A DNA stretch of 64,000 bases. Source: an uncultured Candidatus Saccharibacteria bacterium. Its GTDB lineage: Bacteria > Patescibacteriota > Saccharimonadia > Saccharimonadales > Saccharimonadaceae. The DNA is taken from assembly GCA_937990725.1 (NCBI GenBank), contig CALKQS010000014.1, forward strand, positions 62,001 to 126,000, written 5' to 3'. A model generated the notes under the pieces. That model was given only the letters and a program-made list of their open reading frames with translations, did not search any database and was not told where the DNA came from. Of the stretch, positions 27,742 to 37,138 are shown one piece after another; the stretch's first letter is position 1; each line of letters begins with the position of its first letter. The position numbers and the translations under genes were made by a program.

Positions 27742-27804
27742 CTTGGTGTCATGAGTGTCCATAATGACAAATACCAATCGCCTTAGGCAAATCTACAAAG
27801 AAAA

Positions 27805-27833
27805 TAAGAAGCTCACTTAGTGTGAGCTTCTTA
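27805..27833. terminator. bidirectional terminator between dnaK and the FKBP gene
   Basis: TAAGAAGCTCAC and GTGAGCTTCTTA form a perfect 12-bp stem with A-rich and T-rich flanks. It can end the minus-strand FKBP transcript and any dnaK read-through. Confidence 0.8.
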
Positions 27834-27848
27834 TCGCGCTGACCTCTG

Positions 27849-28223
27849 TTATTTGATATCCATCAACTCAATGTCGAACACGAGATCGCTATTAGGTGGA
27901 ATGTTAGCGGCGGCGCGGACGGAGCCGTAGGCCATCTCACTTGGGATGATGAGCCGGCGCATACCACCAACCTTCATGCCAGGCACGCCCTCTGTCCAGC
28001 CGCGGATGACTTGGTCGAGGCCGAAGGTGACGGGCTGGCCAAAGTCGTGGCTGCTCTGGAAGATGATGCCATTTTTACACAGTGCACCAGTATAGTGCGC
28101 GGTGATAGTCGCGCCAGCTGGTACCTCGGTACCAGTGCCGGGGATAATGTCAATAATCTGCAATGCGTTAACTTTTGCCATAGGCGCAAAGTCGGCGAGT
28201 TTGGTTCCTTCGTATTGTGTCAT
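27849..28223 (-). CDS. FKBP-type peptidyl-prolyl isomerase
   Basis: This 124-residue single-domain FKBP shows AGATITAHYTGALCKNGIIF, then VIRGWTEGVPGMKVGGMRRL, and PSEMAYG, the core of the isomerase active site. No signal peptide, so it is cytoplasmic. TATAAT lies six bases upstream of the ATG (leaderless). Its ATG also overlaps, as TCATGA, the stop of the frame-corrected upstream gene, so it may also be read from that gene's mRNA. Confidence 0.93.
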   Translation of the reverse strand: MTQYEGTKLADFAPMAKVNALQIIDIIPGTGTEVPAGATITAHYTGALCKNGIIFQSSHDFGQPVTFGLDQVIRGWTEGVPGMKVGGMRRLIIPSEMAYGSVRAAANIPPNSDLVFDIELMDIK

Positions 28224-29030
28224 GACTCTATTATAGCATTATGCGTCTTCCGCCGCGCCACGCAGTTGAGCGGTGGGATGGTTGTGCTGGGTGGGGTGCG
28301 ATCGACGACTATGACCTGCTGTAGCTGTCGATAGCGTTCGAAGAGACGACCAAGCGCGCGCGTCATGGTGCTGGGGTAGCGTTCTTTATCTGGCGCTGTG
28401 GCATAGCGAGCTCCCTCCTCGAGCGGTGTCGCCCAGCAGCAGCTGGCGTGGATGACACGAGTGTCTTGGGGGAGTTTGGGGTATTGGGGGGTATTGCATG
28501 CCATAACCCACTAGATCGGCACACACAGCAGATAACGTGCGAGTACACCGTTGCTGCAATGTGTTGCTTGCGGTGAATGTCCCTCGCTCGGCTGAGCTAA
28601 AAATCGTGCGTTTGCGCTCAAGTACATGGCGTATACCATTGGTAATAATCATCAGTGAATTGTAGGTGCTGTGTGGTTGATACTCTGGTGTGCCTACCAC
28701 AAGCTCCGCTGTGGGCATAGAGGTAGAAAGCTCCTCCAGCTCGGTGAGACGGCCATTTACCACTGCACGTTGGTCTGGGATTTCACGCAGATCTATGTCT
28801 GCCGTCGTCATGAGTTCGGGGCTGACAAAGCGGTAGCGGTGAGTGGGGTTATCAACAGCTGCTTGGCGTATCAGACTCAGGCGTATCAGACTCATGTACT
28901 CGGGCCAGGTATTGGCAGATACACCAGCGGTTGGTGTACCTGATAGTTGCTCAGGGTAAAATACACCTGTTTGGCGGTACCACTGGATGTCATAATGGCG
29001 GGCTTGTCTGCGTCGTCGCGTGTTATACAT
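28220..29030 (-). pseudogene. unrecognised gene with a +1 frameshift in a C-rich tract
   Basis: From ATG 29030 (TATGAT six bases upstream, TTGCTC -35 at 17 spacing) the frame runs to about 28490, then ends at 28386 in unlikely sequence (PRHSCHPRQLLLGD). Shifting by one base gives KLPQDTRVIHASCCWATPLE and continues protein-like to TGA at 28220, which overlaps the FKBP start as ATGA. The shift falls in a run of C6, C4 and C5 tracts. It could be a sequencing error, a true mutation, or phase variation. A 15-bp tandem duplication (28865-28894) repeats SLIRL. Function is unknown. Confidence 0.65.
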
Positions 29031-29242
29031 AGATATATCATACGATATATCGATCTGCAGAGCAAACATACGCAAAATATCCCAATAGTATAGAAGAATT
29101 GGTGGGTGTTGATGAGTAAAACGAGGAATGTGACAGCTCTGACGGGTTAGTTTTAGCCAGGCTATATATCCGCAAATAATGAATTATGATTACAGATTAA
29201 TTCTAGGGAAGAGCTAGGCTCTACACGGAGGAGCGTTCTTTA

Positions 29243-30790
29243 TTAATACCGCCACTGCGCCATATCACGGTTATAGACGTCGATGATGCGCGGCGTTAGC
29301 AGGGTCGAGGTGCCGGCTGGGGGTAGGCTAGCGGGGCGCTGGCGCAGGGTGTAGTCGAGCAGTTTGGTATCGGTGTAGCTGAGCCCAGGTGGCAGTGGCT
29401 GGCTCAGCAGGCTGGCTTTATCCTTGGTCGAGAGCACAAAACCCCACTCGCCAAAGGAAGGTACATTGATGCTAAAGGGCGTGATATGCCGCTGGGGCTG
29501 GGCGGATGCGACGGTGCTAGCCACCATTGCGAAGGCGTGTGGCGAAAAGTACGATGATGTTGCTTGGGTGATCATCACTCCACTGGGGCTGAGGATGCGC
29601 GCGGCCTGGCGGTAGAATTGCTGCGAGTAGAGCTTGGCGAGGCGGTCGTTCGATGGGTCGACCAGGTCGATCAGAATGGCGTCGTAGGTTTGGTGCGTGT
29701 TGAAGGCAAATAAAAACGCGTCCTCGTTGACGACGCGCACTTTGGGGTTAGCAAGCGAGCGCTGGTTTTGCTCGGCGAGCAGGGGGTTGGTGCGCGCCAG
29801 CTGCGTCATCGCCGGGTCGATATCCACCAGGGTAATGTGCTCTACGCTGGGGTACTTAAGGATCTCGCGCGCCAGCAGGCCGTCGCCACCGCCCATAATC
29901 AGTACGTTTTTGGGCTGCTTGACGGCTGTCATCGCCGCGCCGGCCAGTGTTTCGTGGTAGCGGGCTTCGTCCAGACTAGAAAACTGCAGATTGTTATTTA
30001 GATACAGCCGCAAATCCTGCTTGTACTTTGTGAGGACAATCTTTTGGTAAGCCGACTGCTGGTACAGAATCACCGGGTCTTTGTAGGCCTTGGTATCAAT
30101 ACGGTGCTCCAGCCAGCTGGCACCAAAGAATAGCCCCAGCAGCAGAATGGTTGCTACCACACTGGCGGCCAGGAGTCTGCGCGAGGTCTTGAGCTGCAGC
30201 AGAATCAGCACTGCCACGGCGATGTTAAGCGTGGCGATCAAGTAGGTGCTGCGCATCAGGCCCAGGCTCGGCAGCAAGAAGAGCGGGAAGACCAGCGAGG
30301 CCACCAGCGCGCCAAAGTAGTCGATCGCCAGCACTTTGCTGAGCAGCTCCACCGAAGACGGTCGGCCGTATCGTGTAAACATCTTGACGAGTAGCGGAAT
30401 TTCCAGGCCGATCAGCACGCCAATCACCAGGCTAATCAGCGCAAACACCGGCCAGTGCAGCTTGCTCAAGCTAAAGGCGCTATAGAGCAGCAGCACCGAA
30501 TTACCACCCACCAGCCCTAGCAGGATTTCATTAACGGCAAAGCTGGTGGCCGGGTGCCAGCGAATATGCCGCACCAGCAGCGACCCCACCCCCATGCCAA
30601 AAAGGGTAATACCAGTTGCCAGGCTAAAGCTCAGGATTGAATCACCCACTAGGTACGAGGCAGCTGTGCCTAGGATGAGCTCGTAGATAAGCCCGCCAAT
30701 TGCCACCAGGAGCGCCGCCGCAAACAGCGCGATATTTTCCTTGCTGGTGATGCGCTTGGTGCCCGGTGGCGTAACGTGCGTGTGTGCCAT
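29243..30790 (-). CDS. speE: membrane-anchored spermidine synthase (polyamine aminopropyltransferase)
   Basis: 515 residues. The N-terminal half has about seven TM helices (residues 18-235). The C-terminal half is an aminopropyltransferase domain with NVLIMGGGDGLLAREILKYP (AdoMet-binding), LVDIDPAM and ILIDLVDPSND, matching the catalytic Asp region of SpeE. It transfers aminopropyl from decarboxylated AdoMet to putrescine or a related amine. It lies 28 bases downstream of a DUF4178 gene and speD, a known neighbourhood for long SpeE proteins. RBS is weak. Confidence 0.9.
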   Translation of the reverse strand: MAHTHVTPPGTKRITSKENIALFAAALLVAIGGLIYELILGTAASYLVGDSILSFSLATGITLFGMGVGSLLVRHIRWHPATSFAVNEILLGLVGGNSVLLLYSAFSLSKLHWPVFALISLVIGVLIGLEIPLLVKMFTRYGRPSSVELLSKVLAIDYFGALVASLVFPLFLLPSLGLMRSTYLIATLNIAVAVLILLQLKTSRRLLAASVVATILLLGLFFGASWLEHRIDTKAYKDPVILYQQSAYQKIVLTKYKQDLRLYLNNNLQFSSLDEARYHETLAGAAMTAVKQPKNVLIMGGGDGLLAREILKYPSVEHITLVDIDPAMTQLARTNPLLAEQNQRSLANPKVRVVNEDAFLFAFNTHQTYDAILIDLVDPSNDRLAKLYSQQFYRQAARILSPSGVMITQATSSYFSPHAFAMVASTVASAQPQRHITPFSINVPSFGEWGFVLSTKDKASLLSQPLPPGLSYTDTKLLDYTLRQRPASLPPAGTSTLLTPRIIDVYNRDMAQWRY

Positions 30791-30817
30791 AGTATCTGTA
30801 TGCCTTTCGCGCCTAGG

Positions 30818-31522
30818 TTACTTGCCTACGCCGCCACTGCCGCCGCCATAGACGCTGCGCCCGTGGTAGGTGCCGCTGCCGTGCGAATCATCGTGGCCAA
30901 AGAACTCATCGTAAATCGCAAAGAGCAGCGCCCCAACAAAGCTGATGATCATCACCCAGCGCCAAAATAGTGGCCAGTTGCGCGGGCGGATGAGGCGGCC
31001 GAATAATTCCTTCTGCTGGGCGTCGGACAGGGGTGTTTTGCGGTAGACATCGTACTCACGCTGGTTGTATTTTTCGACCGTGTAGGTAGTGGTAGCACCG
31101 GTTTCGGCGTCGGTGTAGTGCAGGCTGGCATAGGCCATTGGCTCGCCCTCAAAGACCTGGTAGGCGTTCTTGCCGCGGATAGCCATAATGGTGCCTTCGC
31201 CGGCCTCGGCAACGGTAATGGTTTGCACTGTGCCATCCTCCAGCGTGATGCTAAACTCGTTACCCGCCGCCAGGCGCTCTGGCTCAAGCCGCTGGGCAAA
31301 CCGCACCGGCTCGTAGAGCGACACAACCTTGCTATCGTGGTCGTACTCCACCCAGCTATCGTAATTTTCGAGGCCCGTTAGCTCCCACTCTTCCCAGTAG
31401 GAAGCTTGCTTGGTCTCGGGGTTGTCTTCTTTAAACAACAAGCAACCCACCGCGCGGAAGTTGGTTCGCGTGCCGCGCAGCACATCGTTGATTTTGAGGC
31501 GAGCTTTGGTGCGTTTGGTCAT
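30818..31522 (-). CDS. DUF4178-type protein
   Basis: 234 residues. A beta-rich N-terminal domain (about residues 8-170, including YWEEWELTGLENYDSWVEYD and a second similar unit) fits DUF4178, followed by one TM helix (about 186-204) and a His/Gly-rich tail. DUF4178 genes commonly lie beside speD and membrane-type speE; their exact role is not established. It overlaps speD as ATGA and leads into speE. Confidence 0.8.
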   Translation of the reverse strand: MTKRTKARLKINDVLRGTRTNFRAVGCLLFKEDNPETKQASYWEEWELTGLENYDSWVEYDHDSKVVSLYEPVRFAQRLEPERLAAGNEFSITLEDGTVQTITVAEAGEGTIMAIRGKNAYQVFEGEPMAYASLHYTDAETGATTTYTVEKYNQREYDVYRKTPLSDAQQKELFGRLIRPRNWPLFWRWVMIISFVGALLFAIYDEFFGHDDSHGSGTYHGRSVYGGGSGGVGK

Positions 31523-31866
31523 AAGATAGCGCTTTCGATCGTTATAGTATTGGTATAAAATGCGTCTGCAATGGCTTGGCGGAGAGTCTCAATTGTATCC
31601 TCTCTCAGTGGTCGGCACGTGGCAATACTGAGGTATGCTCCGCGATTCTCGGGCCAGGTGTGGATGGTGGCGTGCGACTCCTCGAGCAGCAACGACACAC
31701 TCACGCCCTGCGGTGAGAACTGATGCGAGACAGACTCGAGTGCGTGCAGGCCAGCTACCTTGGCAAGCATGCGCACTGTTTTCTCGGCATATGCGAGATC
31801 ATTGAGCCGCGTGGCATCCGCCTGGCGAATCGTAAAAATCAGTGCTTGTACCTGCTCCATTTGCAT
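31519..31866 (-). CDS. speD: S-adenosylmethionine decarboxylase proenzyme
   Basis: A 115-residue bacterial (class 1B) SpeD. The motif LLEESHATIHTWPENRGAYL contains the Glu-Ser processing site; Ser becomes the pyruvoyl group after self-cleavage. The enzyme makes decarboxylated AdoMet for spermidine synthesis. Start at 31866 is chosen because TATAAT lies about 10 bases upstream; the longer frame to 31965 is unlikely. First gene of the speD-DUF4178-speE operon. Confidence 0.93.
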   Translation of the reverse strand: MQMEQVQALIFTIRQADATRLNDLAYAEKTVRMLAKVAGLHALESVSHQFSPQGVSVSLLLEESHATIHTWPENRGAYLSIATCRPLREDTIETLRQAIADAFYTNTITIESAIL

Positions 31867-31969
31867 CGCATGCGCTATTATACCACTTATGATGCTAAAG
31901 AGCGAGCCCACCTTGCTTATAGCAAAACCAGCCAGGCTGGCTGGCTGGTCTGCTGTAGCGCGCAAATAG

Positions 31970-32644
31970 TTATGGCTCGAGAGTGTGCTGTGGCACGCCG
32001 GAGCTTGGCTCGTGCGAGTTGATTGTCAGTGGTATAACAAAACCCTGGTATTGCGCGAGTGTCACGACGTCTCCAGGCTGTAGCTCGTAGTGGGTGTCGC
32101 CATCGGTCAGGCAGAGCTCAGCAACGCGGGCCGATGCAGCATGAGTCACGCCATCTTGCTCGGGCTTAGTATGGAATGCATCTGCTTCGGTAAGTGCAGC
32201 GATGTGCCGGTCTACCACAGTACCGATGCTGTCGCCAGCCTCGACGGCTAGAGTAGTAATACCATCCAGGTTGGCTGGTAGCTGGGGTTTTTTTGTGGTT
32301 TTGCCTGCTTCGTAGGCTTCGCGCTGGCTGAGGTAATCGCTATACGCATCGACTAGCTGAGTGGCTTGCTCTTCGGGGGTGGGTTGGTGCTCAGCGGCAG
32401 AAGAGTGCTGATCGTGGTTATCTTTTGACTGTAAAGCAATGAACCCTGTTAGTCCTAGCACTACAGCGGCTCCAAGAAGGCCTCGTCGTGAAATGTCATT
32501 AGCCTTTGAGCGCTGTGACTCAGGCTGTGTAGCAGGATCTTCTACCAAGTGAGGATAGTTGCTGCCATCATGTTTTTCATAATTGGGTGTGGATGAAAAA
32601 TGTGGAGCTTTTTCACCCCTGTTTGGTCTCTGTTGTGTATACAT
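31970..32644 (-). CDS. hypothetical membrane-anchored protein
   Basis: 224 residues. A hydrophilic cytoplasmic N-terminus (about 50 residues) precedes RRGLLGAAVVLGLTGFIALQ, one TM helix, then a Gln/His-rich linker and a soluble outer domain with GDSIGTVVDRHIAAL and ELQPGDVVTLAQYQGFVIPL. Not recognised. TATAGT lies nine bases before ATG 32644 (leaderless). TTGTATAG and CTATGTATACA form an imperfect dyad over that promoter. Confidence 0.65.
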   Translation of the reverse strand: MYTQQRPNRGEKAPHFSSTPNYEKHDGSNYPHLVEDPATQPESQRSKANDISRRGLLGAAVVLGLTGFIALQSKDNHDQHSSAAEHQPTPEEQATQLVDAYSDYLSQREAYEAGKTTKKPQLPANLDGITTLAVEAGDSIGTVVDRHIAALTEADAFHTKPEQDGVTHAASARVAELCLTDGDTHYELQPGDVVTLAQYQGFVIPLTINSHEPSSGVPQHTLEP

Positions 32645-33071
32645 AGTCCATTCACTATACAACAGAGGTCGCAAAAAGGGAAGAGGAAAATGGCAAAATA
32701 ACGCACAATATTGCATAATGTGCCCAAAAACAGGGGTAATAACATATAATACACAATATTATACATAATTATGCAATAATATATCTTGTTACACATACCT
32801 GAGTGTCTATATTTTCATAGCAAACGGTTCACTTCGTCTGCTTCTTGCTGCTGGCTTGGCTGCATAAAATGAATGCTTTTCTAGAACATTCATCCCTTTA
32901 GTGCGAGGGTACAGTACTTATTGTAGTGGCCAGTCCGCATACTTCATCGAATAAAGTTGCAGATATAGAGGAGAGTATAGACAGAGGTCGTGAGCCAAAA
33001 ATAGAACAAATACCATAAATTTGCCGTTTTTGAGGTATTTCTGCCGCAGATGCCATGCTACAATAGAGGGT
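32645..33071. other. AT-rich intergenic region between divergent genes
   Basis: About 430 bases with many A/T tracts and a repeated ACACAATATT (around 32702 and 32750). No convincing gene. It holds the two divergent promoters, including TACAAT at 33059-33064 for the plus-strand gene. Confidence 0.4.
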
Positions 33072-33680
33072 ATGAGATCTACTCGAACCATCCAAATTGT
33101 GAATATTACTGGGCGAGAACTCGCCGGCAAATCATCAACAATTCGTGAGCTAATGCCGCGGCTAGGTGCCGGGGTTGTTTTGTTTCGCCCGAGCGATGTC
33201 TTGCGCGAATATGCCGCCAGCCATCATATGACACTGCGCAAGCGGAGCGATTATTTGCGCGTGCTGCAGATTATGACGGAGTCTGCACCGAGCTTACTGG
33301 CCGACCGGGCACTGGAGCTGCTTGAGCGGCCTGGTGTGGAGCTGGTGGTGCTCGATGGCCTGCGCGACTACCGCAGTGCCTGCCGCCTCAAGGAGCGACT
33401 GGGTGATCGCTACCGCACGGTGGTGCTCACAGCGCCAGATGAACTCCGCTATGAGCGCTTTAAGGGAGTGGCCGAGGCAAGGCGGCGTGCTGGGCGCGAT
33501 GCAGCAGTGATCCAGAGTTTCGAAGAATTTATGCGCGATGGCGAGGACGACATGGATAGCATGCAGCAATTCCCAGCGGTGCTGGCTAGCCACGACCTAA
33601 CGCCTGGTGGCCCGATTGACACGAGCACCTATCCATCGGCTATTGCGGTGGCAGATGAGATCATCAGCTACTTGGTGTAG
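33072..33680 (+). CDS. P-loop nucleotide kinase-like protein
   Basis: 202 residues. GRELAGKSST (about residues 12-21) is a Walker A loop. VVLDGLRDYRSACRLKERLG and TVVLTAPDELRYERFK resemble the DGxR and lid segments of the dephospho-CoA-kinase-like/UPF0200 group. The substrate is unknown. ATG 33072 follows TACAAT by seven bases (leaderless). Confidence 0.68.
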   Translation: MRSTRTIQIVNITGRELAGKSSTIRELMPRLGAGVVLFRPSDVLREYAASHHMTLRKRSDYLRVLQIMTESAPSLLADRALELLERPGVELVVLDGLRDYRSACRLKERLGDRYRTVVLTAPDELRYERFKGVAEARRRAGRDAAVIQSFEEFMRDGEDDMDSMQQFPAVLASHDLTPGGPIDTSTYPSAIAVADEIISYLV

Positions 33681-33791
33681 AGTAACTGAGAGTAGACGGT
33701 AAATACATCATGAGGTGGTGAATGTTTATGTATTGGCAAAACACAGCAGTACCATCTGTACTCTCCATGATGCTTATGCTATCATGAAGGC

Positions 33792-34268
33792 ATGAATAAG
33801 CGAGGGTTTACGCTGGTTGAGATTCTGGTCGTGGTGGCAGTGTTGGCTATTTTGGTGTCGGCATCGGTCGTAGGATATGGTGCGTGGCGCCAGCGTGCAG
33901 CCCAGACGGAGCTCGTGAGCGATCTGCGGGCTGCTGCCGCGGCCATGACAGCCTACCGGACATTTTATAATGGCTACCCAACGTCGCTACCAGCTGATTA
34001 TCATAAGAGTGAGAATATTACGGCGACGCTCAAATATGTCGCATCGGCAACCTACTGCATAGAGGCAACAACGCGCACCACCCGGGAGCTTGTCTATCAT
34101 ATAAAGGGTTCAGAGAGCGAACCCAAAGAGGGCGGGTGTGATGCCTATCAGGCGCAATCTGGCGAGAATGAGTCGCGAGCGACCGATGGTGTGTTGCGCT
34201 ACTGCCATATGATCCGCGCCGTTGAGCCAACCCAACCGGCAGTGTGTGAGCCGGAGTTGCAGAGGTAA
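33792..34268 (+). CDS. type IV prepilin-like protein
   Basis: 158 residues with the prepilin cleavage motif RGFTLVEILVVVAVLAILVS. The leader is only MNKRG, with cleavage after Gly5 and Glu at +5 of the mature protein. The rest is a short pilin-like globular domain with three to four cysteines. A minor pilin or pseudopilin is likely. TATCAT lies six bases upstream of the ATG. Confidence 0.85.
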   Translation: MNKRGFTLVEILVVVAVLAILVSASVVGYGAWRQRAAQTELVSDLRAAAAAMTAYRTFYNGYPTSLPADYHKSENITATLKYVASATYCIEATTRTTRELVYHIKGSESEPKEGGCDAYQAQSGENESRATDGVLRYCHMIRAVEPTQPAVCEPELQR

Positions 34269-34347
34269 AATTAGCATCATAAAGATCTAAGCCCAGATGT
34301 TACTCTCCGCAAGCTATACACTCTGCCAGCTAAGATAGCAATGAATG

Positions 34348-34391
34348 GGGCGAGGCTAAGGTAGTACGGCCTCAAGCCTAGCCCTTTTTAT
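34348..34391 (+). terminator. terminator after the prepilin gene
   Basis: GGGCGAGGCTAAGG and CCTCAAGCCTAGCCC form a long stem with two mismatches, followed by T5. Confidence 0.75.
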
Positions 34392-34550
34392 ACTAACCGC
34401 ATTTCCCTCGCTGCCTTATGGAATTTCGCTGCGGGCAATCTGACTTACAGTACTAATGCTGAGAGATTGGTATTTGTAAGACGTCGATCCTGAGAATGGT
34501 TGAGGCGGAAAAACGACGCAAGTTTTGAGGTGTAAGTATTGTAATATATA

Positions 34551-35159
34551 CTACAGATCAATCACCTCACCCCGGTCGATTGGCTTGTTGGCTGTGTGAT
34601 GCCCATGCATGCGACGGCGCACGGTGCGGCGCAGCTCGATGGCATTGGCAAGGAGAATGATGCCATTAACCAGTGCATAGCCACCAACGATTTGGACGAA
34701 AAGCTGAGCGCTGCCCACTGGGAAGAGCCAGAGGACGAAGCTAACGATAACACCGATCACGCCAGACATGAGCCAGAGTGCTCTCGTACGGCTCCTGGCG
34801 GGAAAGATGCGGCTGAGTATAAGGTCGATGAGGCTGCGGAGCATTACCACCCAGCCAAGGACAAAGCTGAGCGTCGCCACACTAACCCGAGGGTTGGCAA
34901 GCATCACCGCGCCAAGCAGAATAAGCAGCGCACCTGCCACCACGAGAAATGCCTTGGCTTGGCCGTTTGCTACCTGTAGGCCACGCACCAGCTGTGATAG
35001 ACCCCAGACGATGATCAAAACTGCAAGCACTGTCATTAAAATAGTGAGCGTCACTGCTGGCATCGCAAGCGAGACGCCACCAAAGATAATCAACGACAGG
35101 CTCATGATAATAATCACCCACCACGCACCAATAATATGTCTTTTGAGTTGTTCGATCAT
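34551..35159 (-). CDS. HdeD-family (DUF308) membrane protein
   Basis: 202 residues with six TM helices in three repeated pairs, including SLIIFGGVSLAMP, LLILLGAVMLANP and the Trp/Arg loop pattern of DUF308/HdeD proteins. Acid-resistance roles are known only in enterobacteria. AAGGAGG precedes ATG 35159. Confidence 0.82.
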   Translation of the reverse strand: MIEQLKRHIIGAWWVIIIMSLSLIIFGGVSLAMPAVTLTILMTVLAVLIIVWGLSQLVRGLQVANGQAKAFLVVAGALLILLGAVMLANPRVSVATLSFVLGWVVMLRSLIDLILSRIFPARSRTRALWLMSGVIGVIVSFVLWLFPVGSAQLFVQIVGGYALVNGIILLANAIELRRTVRRRMHGHHTANKPIDRGEVIDL

Positions 35160-35265
35160 ACATGCCTCCTTATCCTTCTAGTGTAGATGATGGCGGGGTA
35201 ATCTGCAATTAATAGGTGAGGCTATGAACTATCCACCACTGTATAGATGGTATAATGCTCGAGCA

Positions 35266-36867
35266 CTAGTCGCGGGCAAACTGCATCAGCACCAGTGGGT
35301 CGCCGGTGACGGAGCGCAGGGTGTAGGCGCTGGGTAGTGTTGGGGTGGTGGTTGCGGTTGAGCTGCTATAGTAGAGAACGTTGATTTTTTTGGCATCGGT
35401 AAAGGGCTGAGTGGTGTCGGCTACCTTACGGTAAATAGTACTCCCTTCGAGCGGTGCGTAGCCGCCCATCAGTGGGCCACCCACATAGGCCATGTAGATA
35501 GGGCAATGTGACTGCGCTTGCTCGAGATAATAGCTTATCTCTATGGCGATGTACGGGTCGGCCGCAAGGATGACGCTCCCATCGCGGCAAGTGCCGAGCT
35601 GAGCAGCAATCTGCTTCACATTGGGGCGTTCATCACGCTGGAAGTTGAAGTTGCCTTGCAGCGATAGCTGCACCATACCATAAACCATAACCACTGGCAA
35701 GAGCACCAAGAGAGCGGTCGATACAGCCTTGTGCCAGCGCAACGGCGAACGATGCAGGGCTACGCAGGCTGTATAGAGGACGACACTTGCAATAGTGATA
35801 CCACTAATTACCACATGAGCAAGATAGCGCTCGACATACATTGGGGCAGATAGCGACACGACGACCAACGCTGCAACCGGTATACCTATATGAGCAAGCA
35901 ATAGCCAAGCAAACTCGGGGTGCGGCAACGAACGCATGGCACGAGGCCACGCCCACGCAACAGCACAGATAATAATCAGGACAAGCTGCGACGACACAAC
36001 GCCTAGCAACCAAGACGGCTTATAAATCATATTGAAGGATGCGATGCCAAGCAAATTCTGCAGGTTCATCGGCTGGCCAATCTCGGCTAAAGCACCATTG
36101 CCAATCTGCCCCAAGAAGGTCGGTAGCCATGGCAAGAACAGCATAAAGCTCACGACATATGCCCAGAGCCACGGCAGTTTCCACCACTGTTGTAGACCTT
36201 GGCGACGGTAGGTCATAACCATGAGCCAGAGCAGCTGAGCCAGCCAGAGTAGGGCGCTATAATACAGCGTCCCCATGCCGAAAGCGACAAGCACCGCATA
36301 GAGCATCCAGTCGCGCCAACGGTCATCGTGCCAGGCGCGTGCTAGTACAGCGGTGGCGCTCACACCGATGAGTGACCCCAAAGCATACATCCGTATCTCA
36401 AAGCCGTAGCGCATGAGTAGGGGTGTGCCAATCAGTGTGAGGAGCGTATACCCCGCGGCGCGCGTGCCAAACCAACGCCGCACAAAGCACCCCATACCAA
36501 CCATCGCGCCGCCATAGCAGAGGATACTAAAGGCACGCAGGGCTGGCTCACTATAACCCCACACGCTGGCCCAGAGCTTGAGGATGAGATAGTAGAGCGG
36601 TGGGTGCGTATCGATACTGGTGAGGCGGATGAGCTCTCCAATTGGCTGCTTGGCCAGCCACACTGAATACGCCTCATCAAACCACACACTTTGCTGGCTG
36701 CCAATCCACCAGCACAGCGCCATCGCCACCAGTGGTGCTAGCACAATGGCGATGCGAAACCAGTGGCGTCGCATCTTACAGACAAGGGGAAATAGTCGAT
36801 TAGCGAGAATAAGGGCGGAATTCTTGACCCGAGCGGCAGATTGTTGCCGCGCTAGTTGTTTACTCAT
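35266..36867 (-). CDS. GT-C glycosyltransferase (family 39-like)
   Basis: 533 residues with about 11 TM helices. The first outer loop has SVWFDEAYSVW (Asp64-Glu65) and later DTHPPLYYLI, the catalytic motif of membrane GT-C enzymes that use polyprenyl-phosphate sugars (PMT/ArnT-like). The C-terminal soluble domain has ILAADPYIAIEISYYL. It would act at the outer membrane face, glycosylating surface lipid or protein. TATAAA lies four bases before the ATG; an internal Met at 36774 is a possible shorter start. Confidence 0.85.
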   Translation of the reverse strand: MSKQLARQQSAARVKNSALILANRLFPLVCKMRRHWFRIAIVLAPLVAMALCWWIGSQQSVWFDEAYSVWLAKQPIGELIRLTSIDTHPPLYYLILKLWASVWGYSEPALRAFSILCYGGAMVGMGCFVRRWFGTRAAGYTLLTLIGTPLLMRYGFEIRMYALGSLIGVSATAVLARAWHDDRWRDWMLYAVLVAFGMGTLYYSALLWLAQLLWLMVMTYRRQGLQQWWKLPWLWAYVVSFMLFLPWLPTFLGQIGNGALAEIGQPMNLQNLLGIASFNMIYKPSWLLGVVSSQLVLIIICAVAWAWPRAMRSLPHPEFAWLLLAHIGIPVAALVVVSLSAPMYVERYLAHVVISGITIASVVLYTACVALHRSPLRWHKAVSTALLVLLPVVMVYGMVQLSLQGNFNFQRDERPNVKQIAAQLGTCRDGSVILAADPYIAIEISYYLEQAQSHCPIYMAYVGGPLMGGYAPLEGSTIYRKVADTTQPFTDAKKINVLYYSSSTATTTPTLPSAYTLRSVTGDPLVLMQFARD

Positions 36868-36944
36868 ATCTTTTATAGTACCGATTTGTTGGCAAAAAAT
36901 CCACTAGCAAAGCCATAATCATCCGTGGTACAATACCACTATAC

Positions 36945-37021
36945 GTACCCGTAGCTCAGCTGGATAGAGCGTTGGTTTCCGGAACCAAAGGTCGCAGGTT
37001 CGAACCCTGCCGGGTATACCA
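36945..37021 (+). tRNA. tRNA-Arg (CCG)
   Basis: Anticodon stem-loop TTGGT-TTCCGGA-ACCAA gives CCG. CCA is encoded. The acceptor GTACCCG/CGGGTAT has a G1-U72 wobble. TACAAT is just upstream and a terminator follows. Confidence 0.94.
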
Positions 37022-37028
37022 TAGATAA

Positions 37029-37056
37029 CCGAGGCTCGTGAGGCCTCTGTTTTTTA
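37029..37056 (+). terminator. terminator after tRNA-Arg
   Basis: CGAGG...CCTCTG hairpin followed by T6. Confidence 0.7.
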
Positions 37057-37138
37057 TGGAGATGTATAGTAAAGACGGACTAATTGATGGGATAGACCAA
37101 TGAAACAAAAGAAGATCTATCTCTCTAGCTGATCCCTG

